Of a stretch of DNA of 10,393 nucleotides, positions 1-6,834 are shown piece by piece. Both the position numbers and the translations under genes were made by a program. The stretch comes from Porogramme epimiltina (lineage: Eukaryota; Basidiomycota; Agaricomycetes; Polyporales; Polyporaceae), in NCBI GenBank assembly GCA_900155495.1, contig FTLJ01001519.1:1-10393 (forward strand). Direction: 5' to 3'. Positions within the stretch are counted from its first letter, which is position 1. Each line of letters starts with the position of its first letter. Below the pieces are notes generated by a model. The model was not told the DNA's origin, did not search any database, and saw only the letters and a program-made list of their open reading frames with translations.

Positions 1-208
1 TGTTACGAGCTTTTCGTCTTTTCGCACGCTAGCCCGGACCGCGCCGGGCAGCGCGCCGCGCAGCGCGCGCGCGCGCGTGCTCCCACGCCCCGCGACGCTC
101 TGATGGCGGCCCTCGCGCGACCTCGCGCGCACCATTCGTAGCTACACGCGCTGCTCGCGCTCTTTGTATTTGCCTCGTTGTACTGTACAGTTTATAGTTC
201 TACAATGC

Positions 209-215
209 TATATAA
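209..215 (+). promoter_or_regulatory. TATA box, candidate for EAF3
   Basis: TATATAA inside the decamer GCTATATAAC, which recurs exactly at 3431-3440 ahead of the GMC gene. It is about 270 nt from the EAF3 ATG, which fits only if the leader is long or contains an intron. Confidence 0.4.
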
Positions 216-285
216 CGCCGACGCAGCTGGGGAGAACCCCAGCTTCGCGTTGGTGCGATTTCCACCAAACCTCGCGCGAGCCCGA

Positions 286-292
286 CACGTGA
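286..292. promoter_or_regulatory. E-box CACGTGA
   Basis: CACGTG core followed by A, the form bound by Cbf1/USF-type bHLH proteins in fungi. It lies between the TATA box and the EAF3 ATG. A second CACGTG occurs at 2189-2194 ahead of the peroxiredoxin. Functional use is inferred only from the motif. Confidence 0.3.
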
Positions 293-314
293 CCGCCCGC
301 CTTCGGCGGGATTA

Positions 315-416
315 GTGAGTTTGGACGTATCAGGCCTGGTGCTGCTGGGCGTTTCCGTTCTGGGAATGACGCTCGCCGGTCTCTCCTGCACTCGACCCTC
401 ATCTCCCCTCCCCCAG
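315..416 (+). other. EAF3: Candidate 5'UTR intron of EAF3
   Basis: GTGAGT donor at 315, a polypyrimidine run and CCCCCAG acceptor ending at 416. Removing it would delete the upstream ATG at 366, whose frame otherwise overlaps the EAF3 start. It is supported by splice signals only. Confidence 0.35.
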
Positions 417-484
417 CTTGTCCTTGTGCCACACAATCTCTATCGCGTACACGCGCTCTCGGCCAAAGGAACACGCAGGAAGCC

Positions 485-1973
485 ATGTCTGCCCAAACAT
501 TCACAGTGAACGAGCGCGTGCTGTGCTACCACGGCCCGCTCATATACGAGGCCAAGGTCCTTAAGGTGGACAATTGGGACGAGAACACGACCCAGTCGGG
601 CATAGTCGGCCCGCACTACTATGTACATTACAAAGGCTGGAAACAGACGTGAGTTTCCTAGCTTCGTCGCGCATAAAACCCGTGGTGCTGACGAGCTGCC
701 CACTCTTGCCGGCGGATTGCTGCCTTGTTGCGCTTGACGTCAACGTTTGCGCCGCCCTCCCTTGTTCTCACTTCCTCAAACCCGGGGATGTTCCTGTTCT
801 TGCTGCTCTTCTTGGATGTACGCACGCGTCGCAAATCCAAGATGGGACGAATGGGTTGACGGGGCCCGACTGCTCAAGTTCAACGAGACCAACATCGCGC
901 TCCAGAAGGCGCTGCAAAGCCAATCACAGGCCGCGCAAGCCGCGCACGCGTCGTCTTCAAAAGCGGCCAAGGCAGCTTCTGCCAAGGATAGCGCGTCTGC
1001 GAGTACGCGAGGAGGGGTCGGGGTGAGGAAGGATGGTGCGCGGGGGACAAAGAGGGGACGAGAGGAGGTAAGTCGCGTCTATTTCTCTGCTGCCGAAGGG
1101 CGGACCCATTGTGGGGATCATGGCGTGCATCAGGCAGGAGGTTAACGGAGACTTTGTGTAGGATGAGAGTACGCGGAAGCCAGAGATGAAGTTGACCGTG
1201 CCAGAGCCTCTCAAGGTGTTGCTCGTTGACGACTGGGAGGCCGTCACCAAGAACAACCAGGTTCGTATCCCCCCACTCCCCCCAATGAGTATCAGTGTGT
1301 AAAACATCTTTGGACGCGTACAGCTCGTCGGCCTGCCACGAAAACCCAATGTTGTCGAGCTCCTCGACGAGTTCAAGACATATGTATTGTCACAAGCCAG
1401 CTCACTACAGTACGCTCCCTTTCCCTCCACGCTCCATCCCTTTGCGTATATCCCCGCTCATTGAATGCACTTGTGCCTACAGGCTGAAGGATCCCAAAGT
1501 GCTCATGCCGACGATAGTAGCAGGCCTGCAAACTTATTTCGACCGTGCACTCGGCGCCAACCTACTCTACCGATTCGAGCGGCCGCAATACGCAGAGATC
1601 CGCAAAAAGTACGTAACAGGTCCAACAGTGCAAGTCGGACAGGAGAAGGAGATGAGTGCTATCTATGGCGCGGAACATTTCTTGAGGATGCTAGGTACAG
1701 TTCTCTACACGGATGTTGGCCCTGATGATGTGATTGACGCGGCATTCGCAGTGAGCATGCCGCAGATGGTTGCGAGTTCGTCGATGGATGGGGAGTCAGT
1801 GGCACTCTTGCGCGACTACGTGAATGAGCTGCTTCAGTGAGTGTCCTTGTGACGACCGTATGGGTGTTCGCTGACTTTATTCGTACAGGTGGATGGTGAA
1901 GGAGCGGGGGCGAATATTCGTGCCCGAGTACGACAGCGCGAGCATGGCGTACCAAAATATCTCCCGCTCATGA
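485..1973 (+). CDS. EAF3: EAF3/MRG15-like chromodomain and MRG-domain protein
   Basis: Chromatin reader of the MRG family. In fungi Eaf3 is a nuclear subunit of the NuA4 histone acetyltransferase and the Rpd3S deacetylase, and its chromodomain binds H3K36-methylated nucleosomes (family knowledge). Seven exons join in frame: 485-648, 842-1067, 1162-1260, 1324-1409, 1483-1694, 1752-1836 and 1889-1973, giving 318 aa, a normal length. The chromodomain spans about residues 5-70, with HYYVHYKGWKQT running across intron 1 into WDEWV. An Ala/Ser/Lys-rich linker ending in KRGREE follows (about 75-130). The MRG domain starts near 139, with GLQTYFDRALG, LLYRFERPQY, YGAEHFLRML joined to VSMPQM, and MDGESVALLRDYVNELL. 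Intron lengths are 193, 94, 63, 73, 57 and 52 nt. Intron 1 ends in AAG, and the 57-nt intron 5 has no in-frame stop. The start is the first ATG of the frame, in context AAGCCATGT. Family assignment is very secure; exact splice sites are inferred by homology. Confidence 0.94.
649..841 (+). other. EAF3: EAF3 intron 1, long, with CRE and AAG acceptor
   Basis: Splits the chromodomain between GWKQ and WDEWV. At 193 nt it is about twice as long as the gene's next longest intron. The donor is GTGAGT. No AG exists between about 770 and the needed acceptor, so the acceptor AAG at 839-841 is forced. TTGACGTCAA, containing a perfect CRE palindrome, lies at 734-743. Confidence 0.8.
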
Positions 1974-2111
1974 TGTCGCTAGTGTTTGTGCTGAGACTGG
2001 TATGCGCCCTTGTGTATGATATGCTTTCGATCTGTTGTCGATAATTGCTTCCTGCTCCCTGCGCACCTGATGACCCAGAGCGTGTGGGGGCTGAGGTGTA
2101 CTGTATGCCAA

Positions 2112-2119
2112 TGACGTCA
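2112..2119. promoter_or_regulatory. CRE palindrome TGACGTCA in peroxiredoxin promoter
   Basis: Perfect 8-bp CRE with the preceding A, giving ATGACGTCA, the site of ATF/CREB-type bZIP factors such as fission yeast Atf1, which drive oxidative-stress genes (established). It lies 13 nt upstream of a TATATA element and about 135 nt upstream of the ATG. The link to peroxide induction of this gene is inference. Confidence 0.6.
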
Positions 2120-2133
2120 GTCCTGCACCGACG

Positions 2134-2142
2134 CATATATAC
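2134..2142 (+). promoter_or_regulatory. TATA box of the peroxiredoxin gene
   Basis: CATATATAC about 115 nt upstream of the ATG and just downstream of the CRE. Position and sequence fit a core promoter; the leader would be roughly 80 nt. Confidence 0.5.
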
Positions 2143-2252
2143 CCTCTCACTGGGACTTTGGCTCCCACTCAACCTTCGACGTTGCCCACACGTGTCCTGC
2201 AGCCTTGAGTCTACTCTCTTACCGTTCTCTGCAACGTCGAGCACCTTCAACG

Positions 2253-3034
2253 ATGGCCTCTATCCTTTCCAGCGCCACGAAAGCGGCACATTCAGCCGCG
2301 ACCTCACTGCTCAGCGCGGCTGAGATCAAGGTCGGCTCCACCATCCCCATCAAGGTCACTGTCAAAGAGGGAGCTCCAGACAAGACATTCACGTTCGAGA
2401 ATATATCAGGCAAGAACGTCTTTGTGCGTTGGTCCATTCCTCATTGTGCCAACGGTTCTATTAACTGGAGATGCTTGGGCAGGTTGGCGTGCCAGGCGCG
2501 TTCACAGGGACGTGCTCAAAGCAGGTTCCGGGATATATTAACGCATACGACCAATTCAAAGCCAAGGGAGTGGACAATATCTATGTCGTGGCGGTCAACG
2601 ATACGTTCGTGATGAAGTAAGTCCTACATTCGTCCGGTGGTCGGGCCCGGTGCGCTGAAATCGGATTTGTAGTGCGTGGAAAGACAATCTTGCACCCCAG
2701 GGCACTCGTGAGTAAAACTGATTGCATGCTTTGTCAAAACTCATGTCTACGCCTTCCAGCCGTCCACTTCATTGCAGACGATCAGGGAGCTTTCACCGGT
2801 GCCCTCGGGATGCTGTTTGATGCGTCCCCACTCCTTGGTGGCCCCCGCTCTAAAGTAAGTTCCATTTACGTTTTGTTTGAGTGCTGCCGAGGTGGCGAGA
2901 TGCTCACTTGCACGGTTTCGACTTAGCGTTTCGTTGCGGTCGTTGAAGGAGACACCGTCACTCACCTCGCCGTCGAGCCCGTTCCCAGCGAAGTGACTAC
3001 CACGGCCGCGGAGAAGATCCTCCCATGGCTCTGA
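2253..3034 (+). CDS. Type II (AHP1/PMP20/Prx5-like) peroxiredoxin, single cysteine
   Basis: Thiol peroxidase that reduces H2O2 and alkyl hydroperoxides. Five exons: 2253-2423, 2483-2616, 2673-2707, 2760-2854 and 2927-3034, total 180 aa. The active-site motif PGAFTGTC (P61, T65, C68) appears once intron 1 is removed; C68 is the peroxidatic cysteine. FIADDQGAFTGALGM and LLGGPRSKRFVAVVEGD are typical of this redoxin group, with R143 the likely active-site arginine. No second cysteine is visible, so recycling probably depends on glutathione/glutaredoxin or another thiol partner (inference). The N-terminal 23 residues are Ala/Ser-rich with K and H and no acidic residue; this could be a weak mitochondrial presequence, but that is unproven. 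There is no C-terminal SKL-type peroxisomal signal; the protein ends in LPWL. I chose ATG 2253 because upstream in-frame sequence offers only TTG. A CRE and TATA box precede it, suggesting stress control. Confidence 0.93.
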
Positions 3035-3498
3035 TGACCTGTAGAGATAAAGATTATGAGAAGCCGGCGGAGTACGATCACTCTTCAGATTTGTGTCAAT
3101 TTGTACGAGAAAGAATCAAATCAAGTGTGGAGTTTTAGGCATGCTGCGCCGTCTTTCAGGCGTCTCCGTTCGAATAGACGTTCCGGCCTCTGCTCGTGGC
3201 CCTCTTCTCATCTTTGCCGACTGCTTCTTCCGCACGCGCAATCCAAATTATTTGCCTCCTATCGCGCCTAGCTCGACCGTTCCCATGTCGGATTAAGAGA
3301 GTAGAAGTGTGTGTTACGCATGCAGGTCAGATGCCGTTGATGAGTGCTCCTTTTCGTCGCTAAAACGGTCCTAATGATGGCCGAAGTGGTCATCATCTTC
3401 CGACAGATGGTTGTTTGAACCTTGAACTGTGCTATATAACTCTTCTCCCATCTCCACCATGCCGCCGTGGTTCCCCCGTCTATCCGCCCTAAACAAGC
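3035..3498 (+). promoter_or_regulatory. Peroxiredoxin 3' end and GMC promoter
   Basis: No further gene is seen. The first part is presumably the peroxiredoxin 3'UTR. An interrupted inverted repeat (arms at 3374-3382 and 3388-3396, one G/T-type mismatch) lies about 37 nt ahead of the TATA box and could be a factor site. No canonical AATAAA signal was found. Confidence 0.4.
3433..3439 (+). promoter_or_regulatory. TATA box of the GMC gene
   Basis: TATATAA 60 nt upstream of the GMC start codon. Initiation about 30 nt downstream would fall between the out-of-frame ATG at 3459 and the true ATG at 3499, supporting the chosen start. Confidence 0.55.
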
Positions 3499-5590
3499 AT
3501 GTGGCCCTTTGGTCCTTCGTTCCCTGAGCGCACCGTGGAGTCGCTCGTCGATGAGTACGATTATATTATCATTGGTGCGCCCCTCTAGACCCTCATTAGC
3601 CTCACATTCCCTCTATATTGACCCATCCACGTCTAGGCGGTGGTACAGCGGGCTGCGTCCTCGCCAACCGCCTCTCCGCATCGCCGGGCACGCGTGTCCT
3701 CCTTGTCGAACGTGGTGCCGTCTCCGACTCGTGGGCCTCTCGCGTGCCCCTCTTCTCCTCCGATTTCGCGTCCGATGGCACGCGTACACTCCCCCGTCCG
3801 ATGGAGCCTCAGAAAGAGCTCGTCGGGGTGCGCCCGCCGAACGCGTACGTCGGGATAGGGCTGGGCGGGACAAGCCAAATCAACCAAATGCTGTATACGC
3901 GTGGGTTGCCCGAAGAGTATGACGCGTGGGAGAGGGAGGGCGGGATGGAGGGCTGGGGGTGGGAGGAAATGAAGAAGTACTTCTTGAAGAGCGAGAAGGC
4001 GGATGTCGCGGTTGAGGGCGTGCATAACCAGAGCGGTGAGTAACGACCTGTTCTCCCGGGATATGAGATCTGGGCTTATGCCAGGGCTCCTTCAGGCCTG
4101 TGGCGGACCAGGACGCACGCCAATTTCTACTTTGGTGGCTTTAAGCAGTAAGCCGTAGTTCCCTCCCTATTCTCCGCTGCCTCTCATATCCCACATACGC
4201 GTAGGACGATCGAAGCAGCGAAGTCCCTCGGCCTGCCCTACATCCCCGACGTGAACTCCCCCGCGCATCCTCCCTTCGGTTGTGCACGCCTGCACATCAC
4301 CGTCGACGAGCAGGCACGCCGCCACTCGACCTACCGCGCGTTCCTCCCCACACCCCTTGCGCGCGCACGCGCCGCACATCTGCACGTTTGCACTCGGACG
4401 CTCGTCGAGCGGCTCGAGACGGAGCGCACGACTGCGGGCGAGCTGATCGTGACTGCGGTGACTATCGTGTCGGGCGCAGGGCGGTCGCGGAGTATCAAGG
4501 CGAAGAAGGAGGTTGTGTTGTGCGCAGGGCCGTTTGGGTCACCCCATATCTTGATGCTCAGGTGCGGTCGGATGTTCAAAGTACACGCTAGTCGCTGACT
4601 GGTGAGGTTGCAGTGGTATTGGAGATGCTGACCATCTCATGGAGCACGACGTTACTGTCGTGCATCACCTGCCTGCCGTTGGGCGCAATCTGGTACGTCT
4701 ATTAGCATCGTGTAAGGTCAGGCGGTAATCTAATAGCCGTATACAGCAAGACCATTTCGGCGTGACAGTCGGCTTCAATATTAGCATGGCCGATTCACTC
4801 TTGTCGCTCGAGAAGCGGCCATGGGTTTTCTTCATTGAACTCTTCAAATACCTCATCTGGGGGACTGGCCTCCTCCTCGCCCCCGTCCTGCAGTTGGCCA
4901 TCTTCACCCATTCCAAACTCTTGGACGCCCGAGGGGTTCCCACCATACTCAAAAAAGCATCTGATGAACCGCTTCCAGACGTCGAGATCATGCCAGTGAG
5001 TAGTCTCGCGACGCCACATTCGCATCCGCTCACAGTCCGTTGCACAGATGGCCTACGAAAGTGCCGATTCAGGCGCGTCCGGCATCGCCATACCCCGCAC
5101 GCGCGGCACGTACTCTTTCCTCAACGTCCTTCTCTCGCCTCACTCGCGCGGCACCGTGCAGCTCTCCTCCGCGGACCCCCGTGCGCCGCTGCTCATCGAC
5201 CCGGCGTACCTCTCGAACCCGGCCGACTTTGCGCCGCTGCGCGCGTGCGTGAAGCTCTCGCTGCGTCTGCGGGACAAGATGCGCGCGCAGGGATACGCGC
5301 TCGCGGACGCGACGGTGCCGGCGAGCGAGAGCGACGAGGACCTGGACAGGTGGATCCGGCGCGCGAACCGGACGACGTACCACTACACGTCGACGTGCCG
5401 GATGGGGCGGCGGGACGACGCCGGGTGGGACGGGGGCGCGGTGGTCGACGCGCGGCTAAGGGTGTACGGGGTGGGGAGGCTGCGCGTCGCGGACTCGTCG
5501 GTGTTCCCGTGCGTGCCGCGGACGCACACCCAGGCGCCGACTGTGGCTGTCGCGGAGAAGTGCGCGGACATGATTCTGAGGGGAATGTAG
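3499..5590 (+). CDS. GMC-family FAD-dependent oxidoreductase
   Basis: Glucose-methanol-choline flavoenzyme, oxidising an alcohol or sugar with FAD; the substrate cannot be told. Seven exons: 3499-3574, 3637-4035, 4096-4147, 4205-4561, 4614-4692, 4747-4995 and 5048-5590, total 584 aa, in the family range. The FAD-binding fold starts with DYIIIGGGTAGCVLANRL (G26-x-G28-x-x-G31, split by intron 1), with E50 in LLVERG as the probable ribose-binding acid. GMC signature 1 is GIGLGGTSQIN at 98-108, with Ile where Arg is usual. Signature 2, GPFGSPHILMLSGIG, is at 284-298 and split by intron 4. The catalytic histidines are H516 in YHYTSTCRMG and H564 in RTHTQAPTVAVAEK. A hydrophobic stretch at about 343-368 lies in the substrate domain. 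No signal peptide is evident from the chosen start, so an intracellular choline dehydrogenase/alcohol oxidase-like enzyme is likelier than a secreted lignocellulose oxidase. ATG 3499 is the only start in frame with the FAD motif. Confidence 0.95.
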
Positions 5591-6834
5591 GCTGGAAAGG
5601 AAATGCGTGGGTGAGGCACGACGCTGCTGTTCGCGCGAAGTGTCGCTCGCGGGACTACAATCGGTCTTTGGCTTCCACTCTAAGAGCTTACACCATCTAC
5701 ACTACGAGCTCACGAGGCAAGGTGCGATCTATGGATACTATTATCTCAAGTAGCTACATGTCCTGTTGTATCTTGCACTCTGTTCGACGACTTCATTTTT
5801 CATGGGAAGTGGCCGAGTATTCGGCCGTCTATAGAGCTTATATACTACATCGATGGATCAAATTCGAGATGGCGGAAGACTAGCTACTGAAGACGGGTAA
5901 ACAACAACTAGTTTAGAGGTGGGATGAAGGGTAGTATGACCACCCCGTTTCAAGTTCTGTAGGGTGGCCATGCCTACAGGGTTCGAGACTGCTGCAGCAT
6001 ACCAGCTGCAGGCCCTAGACCGAACGAGTCTAGTGTGCGTGGTGTTCGCACAACGGAGATGAAGGTGGGAAAGCAGCATGCCCATCCTTGGAGACCACAA
6101 CTCCCGAGTGCCACACAAGACCGCGTCCTTGTCCTTAAGGGCAAAAATTGAGTGAAGGGACCTCTACAAAGTGCGTGAATCTTCCCGAGGACAAGGCGGC
6201 CCGTTCCAAGTACGCCGGCGAGGGATTGGCGGGTGACAGGTCTGGTCCGCCCGTGCGTTCGGGACGGGCGGCGAGCGTACTCGCGAGAGGGTGGGATGGA
6301 GACAAGGCTGTAAGTGGAGGAACCCCGTACGCGGTTCCTGTCGAGTAAATGGAACAAGCCGGACTGGACTGGGGTCGTCTTCGGGGTCGCACGCCCGTGC
6401 CGTCGGATGAAGCCTCCGTTCGCCCCCGCCAGTGCTGGGCCTCTGGGGCCAACGGGTTGTACGAGAGGGGAAGATGGATTAGGAAACCATGTGGCCACTG
6501 AATTCAGAAGGCCTCCCCAGAGCGAGTGGAAGAGGGCTGTAGACGTTGGGGAGAGGCGTGGGCGGCAGGCCTGGCCGGGCTTCCGGCGGCGGTGGACGGA
6601 GAGAACGGAAAGGTCACGGGACGGCGGGCGCTCGGTGATTGCCGGGGGAGGTGGGTGAACAAACGTTTGGACTCTGCGCACTGGCCGTGTTCGTCGACGT
6701 CCTCCTCCCCACCGCGTCTCGCCCTCCCTTTTCTCCTTTTAATCCCTCCCATCGTCCCCCCCTCCCCCGTCGCCCACGGCTGCGACGCGTCCTTACTCTA
6801 CTACGTCTTCAAATCGACCCCACCTTCGTACGTC
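5591..6834. other. 1.2-kb spacer between GMC and CK1, hairpin-rich, no recognised gene
   Basis: 5591 to about 5900 is probably GMC 3'UTR and trailing sequence. From 5931 to 6340 there are six hairpin-forming inverted repeats: 5931-5977 (imperfect), 5992-6011, 6015-6033, 6247-6271, 6271-6284 and 6318-6339. On the minus strand, 5974-6681 is a single open frame (235 codons, Pro/Arg/Ser-rich) with no domain I recognise. A CT-rich + strand tract at about 6700-6768 is typical of a fungal core promoter and presumably serves CK1. No tRNA, snRNA or transposon ends were identified. Confidence 0.5.
6700..6768 (+). promoter_or_regulatory. CT-rich promoter tract of CK1
   Basis: Almost purely pyrimidine run about 65-135 nt ahead of the CK1 ATG, with no TATA box. 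Such tracts often precede transcription starts in filamentous fungi; the role here is inferred from position and composition. Confidence 0.4.

Larger units (their letters stand above)
1..484 (+). promoter_or_regulatory. EAF3 upstream region and leader
   Basis: No protein gene is visible here. Bases 1-180 are CpG-rich, with alternating G/C at 63-77. A TATATAA box lies at 209-215. An E-box CACGTGA (286-292) and a perfect 6-bp hairpin (296-310) follow. A GTGAGT donor at 315 and a pyrimidine-rich CCCCCAG ending at 416 fit a 102-nt 5'UTR intron. Bases 1-180 could belong to the promoter or end of a gene outside the window. Confidence 0.55.

Noticed and set aside
2205..2252. In-frame upstream extension of the peroxiredoxin from a TTG.
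   Set aside because: No ATG is present, and the extension lies in the expected leader; fungal nuclear genes rarely start at TTG.
4762..5883. Long 373-codon open frame spanning the GMC 3' half.
   Set aside because: It matches the true GMC frame only up to 4995, then reads through the intron into the wrong frame; the catalytic histidine motifs are in the frame starting at 5048.
5971..6000. GGGTTCGAGAC resembles a tRNA T-loop (B box).
   Set aside because: Only two of the five T-stem pairs form, and no acceptor stem or A box is found around it.
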